A DNA stretch of 7,398 nucleotides. Origin: Clostridia bacterium. Lineage in GTDB: Bacteria; Bacillota_A; Clostridia; Oscillospirales; CAG-272. A program made the translations under genes and the position numbers. This document shows, piece by piece, positions 1 to 5,848 of the stretch. Within the stretch, counting starts at the first letter, position 1, and every line of letters starts with the position of its first letter. The stretch is from positions 1 through 7,398 of the forward strand of contig JAGAIH010000004.1 in NCBI GenBank assembly GCA_017626655.1, given 5' to 3'. Under the pieces are notes generated by a model that was not told the origin of the DNA, searched no databases, and worked only from the letters and a program-made list of their open reading frames with translations.

Positions 1-6
1 ATCATT

Positions 7-67
7 GCGCCTGCGGCGCCGTCCGCAGCGCACATCGTTTGCGGTTGATCGGAACGATAAACCGCAA
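7..67. other. Two adjacent hairpins at the left edge
   Basis: The first hairpin pairs CTGCGG (11-16) with CCGCAG (23-28) and extends through GCG/CGC (7-9 with 29-31) past one bulged base. The second pairs TTGCGGTT (39-46) with AACCGCAA (60-67), and after one mismatch ATCG (48-51) pairs with CGAT (55-58) around a GAA loop. No long T-run follows on the plus strand, so these are weak as terminators of a gene to the left. On the minus strand a TATAAT (91-86) lies just upstream, so they could form the leader of a transcript leaving the window, but no good -35 accompanies it. From about 70 to 190 I see no other supported feature. Confidence 0.35.
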
Positions 68-190
68 TTTGAACCCCTTGCCCCTATTATACCTCACTCC
101 CCCCGCATCCTTTGTCGCACTCCGTAGCGCGCCTTTTGGAATCGGTTGACAGATTCCCACTCCGAAAACCCGAAAATTCACAATTTCCGC

Positions 191-219
191 TTGCATATCG
201 GTGGAAAGTCGTGTATAAT
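191..219 (+). promoter_or_regulatory. Sigma-A promoter of the lipoprotein gene
   Basis: TTGCAT (191-196) and a perfect TATAAT (214-219) are separated by 17 bases. Transcription should begin near 226, giving a leader of about 67 bases before the GTG start at 293. No operator-like dyad is visible in the promoter itself. Confidence 0.75.
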
Positions 220-238
220 GGGAACAGACAACAAAAAA

Positions 239-275
239 CGCCGCGGCGGACCGGGATACCCCATCCTATGCGGCG
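239..275 (+). promoter_or_regulatory. Leader hairpin upstream of the lipoprotein start
   Basis: CGCCGC (239-244) can pair with GCGGCG (270-275), enclosing a smaller GGAT/ATCC stem (254-257 with 263-266). The structure ends six bases before the ribosome site AGGAG (281-285), so it would leave that site free. It could stabilise the message or modulate translation, but the stems are short and no known riboswitch class is recognised. Confidence 0.3.
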
Positions 276-292
276 GCAAAAGGAGATATACC

Positions 293-826
293 GTGAAGAT
301 CCGAATCGTGCTGACAGCGGCCCTGCTCGCCCTGACCGCGCTCCTCTCCGCCTGCGGAGACAAGGAGCCTGATCCCAATGACCGCGAGACCTTCCCCGAG
401 GAGACCTACGTAGAGGCCGCCGACGCTGCCCTGTCCCTCCGCGCCGATCTGAAAACTGCCGATTACCCCGAGGGGACCGTTGCGGGAGATTGGCTGACCC
501 TCTGCAACGCTCCCGACCGCAACGATCAGTTCGACGTCTACACCCTGCGCCACGAATCCGTGAATGGGGACAAGACCACCTTCACCTACATGATCTACTA
601 CCCCCACGGCGGCGAGTCCCTGGCCCCTGCTTCCGAGGTGCTGGAGGGGGAGAGCGGCTTCGTGGTCAACCTGACCTACCAGGCGGGCGGATCCACCGAG
701 GGCTACAGCCTCTGCGCCCTGACGGTCACCTTGCCTACCGACAAGGCCCCCCGCCTGCGTCTGCTCTATGACGGCGGGGTGCTGGGACAGATGGCTACGG
801 TCTCGGACGAGGAGATCGGGGCGTGA
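293..826 (+). CDS. Small lipoprotein of unknown function
   Basis: This encodes a 177-residue protein predicted to be lipid-anchored on the outer face of the cytoplasmic membrane. GTG at 293 is chosen because AGGAG (281-285) sits 7 bases upstream. It also starts the protein with a compact signal peptide: positive residues K2 and R4, a hydrophobic stretch from I5 to L18, then the lipobox Leu-Ser-Ala-Cys with Cys21 as the lipidation site. The next residues (GDKEPDPND) form an acidic, Pro-containing linker typical of surface lipoproteins. The remainder has alternating hydrophobic residues suggestive of a beta-rich domain (for example FTYMIYYP and SGFVVNLTYQ), but I recognise no family. The same frame is open further upstream to an ATG at 146, but that extension precedes the promoter and would bury the signal peptide. 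The gene is monocistronic and converges on eno. The lipoprotein call is strong; the function is unknown. Confidence 0.85.
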   Translation: MKIRIVLTAALLALTALLSACGDKEPDPNDRETFPEETYVEAADAALSLRADLKTADYPEGTVAGDWLTLCNAPDRNDQFDVYTLRHESVNGDKTTFTYMIYYPHGGESLAPASEVLEGESGFVVNLTYQAGGSTEGYSLCALTVTLPTDKAPRLRLLYDGGVLGQMATVSDEEIGA

Positions 827-842
827 CACCGCGCTATAAGAG

Positions 843-872
843 AAAGGATACCCCATTTTTGAGGTATCCTTT
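843..872. terminator. Bidirectional terminator between lipoprotein gene and eno
   Basis: AAAGGATACC (843-852) pairs perfectly with GGTATCCTTT (863-872) around a 10-base loop. On the plus strand the stem runs into TTCCTTT, suiting termination of the lipoprotein message 16 bases after its stop. On the minus strand it lies 13 bases beyond the eno stop, followed by a poorer T-tract. It probably serves both convergent genes, more strongly in the plus direction. Confidence 0.8.
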
Positions 873-885
873 TTCCTTTGTTCGA

Positions 886-2184
886 TCAGCACCCGCAGAC
901 CTCGCTCTTCCCCATGGAGGCCTCGATACGCAGGAGGCGATTGTACTTGGCTACCCGCTCGGTGCGGCAGGGGGCTCCCGACTTGATAAGAGGCGCTCCC
1001 GTGGCCACGGCGATGTCGGCGATGGTGGTGTCCTCGGTCTCCCCCGAGCGATGGGAGAGGATGAAGGAGTAGCCCGCTTCCTTAGCCACGCGGATGACCT
1101 CCAGAGTCTCGGTCAGGGTGCCGATCTGGTTGGGCTTGATGAGGATGGAATTCCCCGCACCAGCGGCAATGCCCTCCTTGAGCCGCGCCGTGTTGGTGAC
1201 GAAGAGATCGTCCCCCACCAGCTTGACTCGGCCCCCAAGCCGCGCCGTCATTTCCGCCCAGCCCTTGAAGTCGGACTGATCCAGTCCGTCCTCAATGGAG
1301 AGGATGGGGAAGCGGTCGCAGAACCCCGCCCACTTCTCAATGAGGGCGGATCGGGTCAGGGTCTCGCCGCACTTGGGGAGGGTGTAGATCTCGTTTCGAT
1401 CGGTGTGGCCGCTCCCGCCGTCACGGCTCCCCGCGTACCACTCCGAGGCCGCCGCATCCAGGGAGATCTTCACGCGGTCGGTGTCGTACCCCGCCTCCTC
1501 AATGGCGCGGACCAGGTACGCCATGGCCGCCTCGTCCGACCCCAGGTCGGGAGCGAAGCCCCCCTCGTCTCCCACGGCCGTGGAGTGTCCGTCAGCCTTC
1601 AAAAGTCTCCCCAGGGTGTGGTAGATCTCGCTCCCCCAGCGCAGAGCCTCGGCGAAGGTGGGCGCGCCCACGGGGACGATCATGAATTCCTGGATGTCCA
1701 TGTTGTTGGAGGCGTGAGCGCCTCCGTTGAGGATGTTCATCATGGGGACGGGAAGGCGGTGGGTGTCTACCCCGCCCAGGTAGCGGTAGAGGGGGAGACG
1801 GTACCAGTTGGCCGCCGCTCTGGCCGTGGCCAGGGAGACCGCCAGGGTGGCGTTGGCCCCCAGCCTGGACTTGTTCTCGGTGCCGTCCAGGCGGAGGATG
1901 GCGCGGTCCACCTCGGCCTGCTCCGAGGCGTAGGTCCCCGAAAGAGCGGGGGAGAGGATATCGCAGATGTTGGCTACCGCCTCGCGGACCCCCTTACCGC
2001 CAAAGCGGGCAGGGTCGCCGTCCCGCAGCTCGTGGGCCTCGTATATGCCCGTGGACGCGCCCGAGGGGACCGAAGCCACGCCAACAGTGCCGTCGGTCAG
2101 CACCACGGTGGCCTCCACGGTGGGATTGCCGCGGGAATCGAGGATCTCGCGGCCGCAGCATTTCAGGATCTGGGGTTTGGACAT
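886..2184 (-). CDS. eno: Enolase (phosphopyruvate hydratase)
   Basis: Enolase interconverts 2-phosphoglycerate and phosphoenolpyruvate in glycolysis and gluconeogenesis. It is a cytoplasmic Mg-dependent enzyme, and bacterial forms are commonly octamers. The protein has 432 residues, the usual length. Recognisable signatures are the substrate loop SGAST (41-45), NGGAHASNN (153-161), GDEGGFAP (205-212) with general acid Glu207, metal ligands Asp243, Glu298 and Asp325, catalytic Lys350 in ILIKPNQIG, the SHRSGETED loop (377-385) and substrate-contacting Lys401. Every key residue is present. ATG at 2184 is chosen because the family N-terminus ([19 protein letters not shown]) begins there, with AAAGGCAGG upstream; the frame is open another 29 codons, but that stretch covers the leader and part of the promoter. 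Oddities are a Gly/Ser-rich insert at about 251-262 and a C-terminus ending Cys-Gly-Cys. The gene is monocistronic with its own promoter, as expected for a highly expressed housekeeping gene. Confidence 0.98.
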   Translation of the reverse strand: MSKPQILKCCGREILDSRGNPTVEATVVLTDGTVGVASVPSGASTGIYEAHELRDGDPARFGGKGVREAVANICDILSPALSGTYASEQAEVDRAILRLDGTENKSRLGANATLAVSLATARAAANWYRLPLYRYLGGVDTHRLPVPMMNILNGGAHASNNMDIQEFMIVPVGAPTFAEALRWGSEIYHTLGRLLKADGHSTAVGDEGGFAPDLGSDEAAMAYLVRAIEEAGYDTDRVKISLDAAASEWYAGSRDGGSGHTDRNEIYTLPKCGETLTRSALIEKWAGFCDRFPILSIEDGLDQSDFKGWAEMTARLGGRVKLVGDDLFVTNTARLKEGIAAGAGNSILIKPNQIGTLTETLEVIRVAKEAGYSFILSHRSGETEDTTIADIAVATGAPLIKSGAPCRTERVAKYNRLLRIEASMGKSEVCGC

Positions 2185-2261
2185 GGAATCTACCTGCCTT
2201 TCGAGGATTGATATGGATAGTATGCGCCTTGGTGTGAAGCCCCATACAGGGATATAGGTAT

Positions 2262-2290
2262 AGAATACCACATTTTCGCGGTCTTGTCAA
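2262..2290 (-). promoter_or_regulatory. Sigma-A promoter of eno
   Basis: Read on the minus strand, TTGACA (2290-2285) and TATTCT (2267-2262) are separated by 17 bases. The start point should be near 2255, giving a leader of about 70 bases. It points away from the ATPase operon promoter, and the two -35 boxes are 33 bases apart. The strength fits constitutive expression of a glycolytic gene. Confidence 0.85.
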
Positions 2291-2323
2291 CCGTTTTACG
2301 AACACTTATCTCCCCTTAGTTGG

Positions 2324-2352
2324 TTGACAGAAGCGCTTCCGTATGGTATAAT
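2324..2352 (+). promoter_or_regulatory. Consensus sigma-A promoter of the ATPase operon
   Basis: TTGACA (2324-2329) and TATAAT (2347-2352) are both perfect and separated by exactly 17 bases, with a TGG extended -10 (2344-2346). Transcription should start near 2359, leaving a leader of about 30 bases. Such a strong promoter on an operon of unknown function suggests that it is normally repressed; see the palindrome at 2330-2339. Confidence 0.9.
2330..2339. promoter_or_regulatory. Possible operator: perfect palindrome in promoter spacer
   Basis: GAAGCGCTTC is a perfect 10-bp palindrome starting directly after the -35 box of the ATPase operon promoter. Its AAGCGCTT core matches the centre of operators used by LacI-family repressors, including the CcpA catabolite-response (cre) consensus, but the outer TG/CA positions of cre are mostly not matched. 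A bound protein would block RNA polymerase. Which regulator binds, if any, cannot be told from the sequence. Confidence 0.4.
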
Positions 2353-2388
2353 GAGGTCAGAAAAGAACCCCACAGAAAGGAGCCTGCC

Positions 2389-3276
2389 GTGATCTATCTG
2401 GAATCCTTCCGTCTGGCTACCGAGAGCGACGAGACGGACTACATACTGGACGCCCGCAAGTCCTACAAGCTGGATATGTCCTGCCACGATATGAACAATT
2501 CCTACCCCTTCAAGATCTTTCCCTTCAAGTACCTGTCGCGGCTGGACTTCGCCCCCATTACCCTCCTGTACGGCGGCAACGGCTCGGGAAAGTCCACCCT
2601 CCTCAACATCATCGCCCAGAAGCTGAAGCTCCACCGCACCTCCCCCTACAGCCGCACCCCCTTCTTTGAGGACTACCTCGCCTACTGCCGCGCCGAGCTG
2701 TACCGCGAGAAGAATCCCCCCGAGGGGAGCTGTATCATCACCAGCGACGACGTTTTCGACTATATGCTCAACTTCCGCACCCTCAACGCGGGGGTGGATC
2801 GGGACCGAGAGGCCTTGATCGAGGAGTGGCGGGACCTGCGAAGGGGTGGCTTCCAGATGCGCTCCCTGGAGGACTTTGAGGAACTGCAAAAGCGCCGTGA
2901 GGCCTGGAGCAGTACCCGCTCTGAGTACACCGCCCGCCGCCTGCCCAAGAATCTCCCCGGCCAGTCCAACGGCGAGAACGCCTACGGCTACTTCGCCGAG
3001 AAGATCCGCGGGGACGCTCTCTACCTTTTGGACGAGCCAGAGAACAGCCTCTCCGCCGAGCGCCAGACCGAGCTGGCCGCCTTCCTGGAGGACAGCGCCC
3101 GCTTCTACGGCTGTCAGTTCATCATCTCCACCCACTCCCCCTTCCTCCTGGCCATGAAGGGCGCCAGGATCTACGACCTGGATGAGATCCCCGTGACCGT
3201 GAAGAAGTGGACCGAGCTTTCCAACGTGCGGCGCTACCATGAGTTCTTCGAGGCCCACAGGGAGGAGTTTGAGTGA
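2389..3276 (+). CDS. ABC/SMC-type AAA family ATPase
   Basis: This encodes a predicted soluble ATP-binding protein of 295 residues. Walker A is GGNGSGKST (62-70), a signature-like segment LPGQSNGENAYGYF lies at 189-202, Walker B is LYLLDEPE (211-218) with Asp215 and catalytic Glu216, and the switch histidine is His249 in STHSPF. This order and the helical stretch between Walker A and the signature resemble stand-alone AAA_21/COG3910-like ATPases rather than transporter subunits; no membrane partner is present. GTG at 2389 is chosen because AAAGGAG (2376-2382) precedes it by 6 bases and upstream codons in the frame overlap the promoter. It is the first gene of an operon: its stop overlaps the start of the next gene (TGATG). 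Relatives include DNA-repair and defence ATPases as well as many uncharacterised chromosomal proteins, so the ATPase call is firm and its target unknown. Confidence 0.9.
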   Translation: MIYLESFRLATESDETDYILDARKSYKLDMSCHDMNNSYPFKIFPFKYLSRLDFAPITLLYGGNGSGKSTLLNIIAQKLKLHRTSPYSRTPFFEDYLAYCRAELYREKNPPEGSCIITSDDVFDYMLNFRTLNAGVDRDREALIEEWRDLRRGGFQMRSLEDFEELQKRREAWSSTRSEYTARRLPKNLPGQSNGENAYGYFAEKIRGDALYLLDEPENSLSAERQTELAAFLEDSARFYGCQFIISTHSPFLLAMKGARIYDLDEIPVTVKKWTELSNVRRYHEFFEAHREEFE

Positions 3277-3917
3277 TGGCTGTGAACAGGATCGAGATCA
3301 GGGATCGGTATATATCCGCAGACCTCTCCGTCAAGAGCTTCTTCATTGACGGCCGCCCGCTGAGCGCGTACATCAATGAGTGGATCGCTCCTCCCAATGG
3401 CTTAGCGGTATCCATCTCCCCGACGGAGGACCTGGCGATCTGCTGGACGGCGGATTACGATTTCAAGGGCGACGCCGATTTCATGCGGTTTGTTCTCGGC
3501 CGGGATCACGCGGTCACCCCGATCCTCAGCTGTCCCGATGACTTTGATTTTTCTTGCATCGTCATCGTCGCGGAGGTTATCAAGCAGAAGGATACCGTGA
3601 TCTGGAAGCGTATCGGCAGAGTGGATCATTCCGCCGAGTCCTTTGAGCGGGAAAAAGCAAGCGGGATTTTGTGCGTGGAGGCCTACACCGAGGAGGACCG
3701 CGCCCGCTATGGCGACAACATCGCACTGGAGAAGGTGGACAGCCCGATGTGGCGTCAGTGGATCGGTGAGCACTGGGATGAGGAGCTGTATCGCAGACGG
3801 ATCAACTATACGTTTCCCTACTACCAGAACGAAAAGAATATCGAGTGGTTTGCCGCCTGTCATTTTGTGTTTGACAGGTGGGAATACGACGCTCTGGTGA
3901 AGAGCTGTTATGAATAA
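3276..3917 (+). CDS. Unknown protein, partner of the AAA ATPase
   Basis: This encodes a 213-residue acidic, aromatic-rich protein with no signal peptide or membrane segment, so probably cytoplasmic. ATG at 3276 is chosen because it overlaps the ATPase stop (TGATG) and GGAGGAG (3261-3267) lies 8 bases upstream; a GTG one codon earlier is also possible. Visible elements are an N-terminal strand pattern (ISADLSVKSFFIDGRPLSAYINEW, 13-36), a Cys-Pro-Asp-Asp-x-Asp-x-x-Cys element (86-94), a following VIVAEV..DTVIWKRIG strand pair (96-114) and Trp/Tyr-rich C-terminal helices. The two cysteines and the next strand vaguely recall small uncharacterised bacterial proteins with a CPxCxD..C-type knuckle, but here only two cysteines remain, so metal binding is doubtful. 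Codon choice is more mixed and AT-richer than in the ATPase gene, which may indicate a different origin. Translational coupling suggests joint function with the ATPase; the role is unknown. Confidence 0.8.
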   Translation: MAVNRIEIRDRYISADLSVKSFFIDGRPLSAYINEWIAPPNGLAVSISPTEDLAICWTADYDFKGDADFMRFVLGRDHAVTPILSCPDDFDFSCIVIVAEVIKQKDTVIWKRIGRVDHSAESFEREKASGILCVEAYTEEDRARYGDNIALEKVDSPMWRQWIGEHWDEELYRRRINYTFPYYQNEKNIEWFAACHFVFDRWEYDALVKSCYE

Positions 3918-3918
3918 G

Positions 3919-3955
3919 AGATCCCCGGCGGACGTTTTGGGCCTGTCGGGGATCT
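3919..3955. terminator. Terminator hairpin between convergent operons
   Basis: AGATCCCCGGC (3919-3929) pairs with GTCGGGGATCT (3945-3955), 11 bp with one G-T wobble and a 15-base loop. It begins 2 bases after the stop of the ATPase partner gene and lies 25 bases beyond the stop of the DUF4363 gene on the other strand. The T-tracts on either side are short and broken (TTCATT on plus, CTTATTCAT on minus), so termination may be imperfect. Confidence 0.7.
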
Positions 3956-3980
3956 TCATTCCTGCGGGATCACCGCCGAG

Positions 3981-4352
3981 CTATAACAGGTTTTGGATCT
4001 CCAGCCTCTCCAGCCGTCCGATATCCTCCACCAGATCCATCAAAAGCGCCAGGCTCTCCCCATACTGAAATACGTCCCCCGCCCTCGCGGCGGCCTCCAG
4101 ACCGTACAGAGTCTCCGTGACCTTGTCTATGACCGCGTAGCTGACCGAAAGCTCCAGCAGGGACTCCTTGGCTGTCAGGAATTCCCGAATCGACGCGATC
4201 TCCTCGGGCGTCGCCACGGGGTCGGGGGTGTCGGGGAGGCCCTCGACCCGTTCCGTCAGCGCCTCCACCGTGTTCCCCACGAAAACGGCGTTGATGATGA
4301 CCAGGACAACCACCGCGGCCAGTACCGCCCCCCCGATGACACACCCCCTCAT
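3981..4352 (-). CDS. DUF4363-like membrane-anchored protein
   Basis: This encodes a 123-residue protein with one N-terminal membrane segment (about 5-25, GCVIGG to NAVFVG) and an otherwise helical, probably extracytoplasmic domain. The pattern of the helical part (LLELSVSYAVIDKVTETLYGLEAAARAGD, then EYG-like spacing and a final LVEDIGRLERLE) matches my recollection of the DUF4363 family, which is commonly encoded directly after DUF421/YetF genes in Clostridia. A short Pro/Asp/Thr linker (about 39-50) separates the anchor from the helices. ATG at 4352 is chosen because it overlaps the YetF stop (ATGA) and GGGAGG (4362-4357) precedes it; the open frame further upstream merely runs antiphase through yetF. 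Translation should be coupled to YetF, implying partner proteins in roughly equal amount. The biochemical function of the family is not established. Confidence 0.8.
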   Translation of the reverse strand: MRGCVIGGAVLAAVVVLVIINAVFVGNTVEALTERVEGLPDTPDPVATPEEIASIREFLTAKESLLELSVSYAVIDKVTETLYGLEAAARAGDVFQYGESLALLMDLVEDIGRLERLEIQNLL

Positions 4353-5023
4353 GCCGCCTCCCGGGGGTACAGCGCCACCCGCCCTCCGTCGTCGGCCAAG
4401 AGGAGGAACACCTCCGACAGATCGGTTTTCCGTTTGGTCAGCTCCCGAAAGAGCCGCCCCTCGTCCCACCCCGCCATGGCCAGGTTAAGGCGGTTGATCT
4501 TACCGTCGCAGACCAAAAGGTGCATCATCCCCGATTCGGCAGGCTCCAGCCCCAGATCCGCCGCCGTGGCCTCCCTCTGCGCCGCCTTCTTGACGACGCT
4601 GATCTGACCGTTGGGCTCCAGGATGGCGTAGTCCACCTCGGCTATGTCGGTGACGTCCTTCTGCCGAAGCTGGGACAAAAGCTCCTCCGCCGAGATCCGC
4701 ACCGAGCGCATGACGGCGCGGTCGGGCTTGCCGTGGCGCACCAGAATGGCGGGGCGCACCGACAGGACTCTCTTGAGAGAGGGAAGCTTCAGAAGCACCC
4801 CCGACAGCACCACCTCCAGGGAGGTCAGGGTCAGGATGGGGATGAGGGCGTGGGACAGGGGGAGGTCGGTGTTGGTGATGGGGAGGGTGGCGATATCCGA
4901 GAGGAGCAGAGTGGTGACGAGATCCGAGATCTCCAGCTCCCCCATCTGTCGCTTACCCATGAAGCGCATGGTGCCGATGAGAGCGATATAGACGATGAGG
5001 GTGCGGATGAGGATGGTGACCAT
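4349..5023 (-). CDS. YetF-family (DUF421) membrane protein
   Basis: This encodes a 224-residue integral membrane protein of the DUF421/YetF family. Predicted membrane helices are at about 3-20, 34-50 and 56-78, followed by a soluble cytoplasmic domain. Family hallmarks are GKRQMGELEISDLV (23-36), RPAILVRHGKPD (90-101), the helix with LLSQLRQKDVTDIAEV (115-130) and DYAILEPNGQISVVKK (131-146). ATG at 5023 has GGAGG (5034-5030) 6 bases upstream. Full length for the family. Bacillus spores contain DUF421 proteins, one of which (2Duf) affects heat resistance, but the molecular activity is unknown and no sporulation signal is evident here. The next gene is the DUF4363 partner, overlapping by ATGA. 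The gene follows the LRR gene by 76 bases, and I see no good promoter in that gap; its ribosome site lies inside a terminator-like hairpin, so expression may depend on read-through or on an unseen start point. Confidence 0.92.
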   Translation of the reverse strand: MVTILIRTLIVYIALIGTMRFMGKRQMGELEISDLVTTLLLSDIATLPITNTDLPLSHALIPILTLTSLEVVLSGVLLKLPSLKRVLSVRPAILVRHGKPDRAVMRSVRISAEELLSQLRQKDVTDIAEVDYAILEPNGQISVVKKAAQREATAADLGLEPAESGMMHLLVCDGKINRLNLAMAGWDEGRLFRELTKRKTDLSEVFLLLADDGGRVALYPREAA

Positions 5024-5029
5024 AAAAAA

Positions 5030-5072
5030 CCTCCGTTGGGAAACTCTGTGAGAGAGTATGCCCCAACGGAGG
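5030..5072 (-). terminator. Terminator-like hairpin containing the yetF ribosome site
   Basis: On the minus strand CCTCCGTTGGG (5072-5062) pairs perfectly with CCCAACGGAGG (5040-5030), and the 3' arm is followed at once by six T residues (5029-5024) and then the yetF ATG. Inside the 21-base loop ACTCT and AGAGT (5057-5053 with 5047-5043) can form a second stem. This has the form of an intrinsic terminator for the LRR message, yet its 3' arm contains GGAGG, the Shine-Dalgarno sequence of yetF. When folded it would both stop transcription and hide the ribosome site. On the plus strand the stem is followed by GTGTTTTATTT, but no plus gene feeds into it. Confidence 0.8.
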
Positions 5073-5099
5073 GTGTTTTATTTGATGAGGGGGGACGGA

Positions 5100-5828
5100 T
5101 CAGCCAACCTTCAGCACATCCTCCAGGGCGTAGCACTCCATGAAGGCGGAGCCCGAGATGACGCAGGGCGCTTCGGGGAGACGGAGGTCGGTGAGGTGAC
5201 CACACCAGGCAAAGGCGCAGTCCTCGATGACACGGAGGGAGGTGGGGAGGGTCAGCACGCGGAGGGACTTGCAGGCCGAGAAGGCAGCGGTGCGGATGGC
5301 CGACAGGGTGGCGGGGAGGTGGATATGCTCCAGAGCGGCACAGCCCTCGAAGAGGGAAGGAGCCAGCTCGGACATGCCCTCGGGAAGCACCACGGAGCGC
5401 AGGCGGGTGCAATGGGCGAAGGCGTGGTGGCCCAGGTCGGTCAGGTGGCTCATGCGGCCGAAGCGCAGGACCGTGAGACGCTCACAGCCCAGGAAGGCGC
5501 GGACACCCACCGAGGCGAGACGGCTCTCGGAGGAGGCGCGGATATCCAGCAGATTCACGCAGAAGGCGAAGGCGCGGACGCCGATGGACTCCACCGAGTC
5601 GGGCAGGGTCACGGCCCGCAGGGAGGAGCGGTTCGAAAAGGCGCGGTCACCGATGGCCACCACGGTACGGCCGTCGGGAGCGGTACCGGGGATGAGGAGG
5701 GAAACAGGCTCGCTGCCCTCGTAGCCGGTGACGGCGCAGGTGGTCTCGGAGAGGGGCGCGTAGGTAAAGAGGCGGGCGTACTCGGCCATATCAATTCCAC
5801 AGGTGAGGATGTAATTGGACTTCGTCAT
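5100..5828 (-). CDS. BspA-type leucine-rich repeat (LRR_5) protein
   Basis: This encodes a 242-residue repeat protein. From residue 59 to the end it consists of eight tandem LRR_5/BspA-like units of 23-25 residues (starting at 59, 82, 107, 132, 155, 178, 201 and 224). Each carries a version of I-x-x-x-A-F-x-x-C-x-x-L-x-x-x-x-L-P, most with a Cys in the ninth position. Such domains bind proteins or ligands and in gut bacteria are often on the cell surface. Here there is no signal peptide, membrane segment or anchoring motif, so this one appears cytoplasmic. The 58-residue N-terminal part (MTKSNYILTCGIDMAEYARLF...) is not recognised. ATG at 5828 is chosen because AAAGGAAGG (5843-5835) lies 6 bases upstream; a Met at residue 14 has no comparable site. 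It is the first gene of a minus-strand cluster and has its own promoter and structured leader. Confidence 0.88.
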   Translation of the reverse strand: MTKSNYILTCGIDMAEYARLFTYAPLSETTCAVTGYEGSEPVSLLIPGTAPDGRTVVAIGDRAFSNRSSLRAVTLPDSVESIGVRAFAFCVNLLDIRASSESRLASVGVRAFLGCERLTVLRFGRMSHLTDLGHHAFAHCTRLRSVVLPEGMSELAPSLFEGCAALEHIHLPATLSAIRTAAFSACKSLRVLTLPTSLRVIEDCAFAWCGHLTDLRLPEAPCVISGSAFMECYALEDVLKVG

Positions 5829-5848
5829 GATGTACCTTCCTTTCGGAT

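Noticed and set aside
146..151. TTGACA as a possible extra promoter upstream of the lipoprotein gene
   Set aside because: No -10-like hexamer lies 16-18 bases downstream; the TTGCAT/TATAAT pair at 191-219 is the better promoter.
2..196. 64-codon minus-strand frame at the left edge
   Set aside because: It crosses the lipoprotein promoter, has no ribosome site and no recognisable protein features.
823..2211. Long open frame of 462 codons on the plus strand opposite eno
   Set aside because: It is the antisense shadow of enolase, whose family motifs are unmistakable on the minus strand; the shadow has no ribosome site of its own and overlaps the terminator.
2296..3258. Long minus-strand frame opposite the AAA ATPase gene, and a similar one opposite the hydrolase (6302-7324)
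   Set aside because: Both are Gly/Val/Leu-rich mirror frames produced by regular C-ending codons of the real genes; no family motif or suitable ribosome site.
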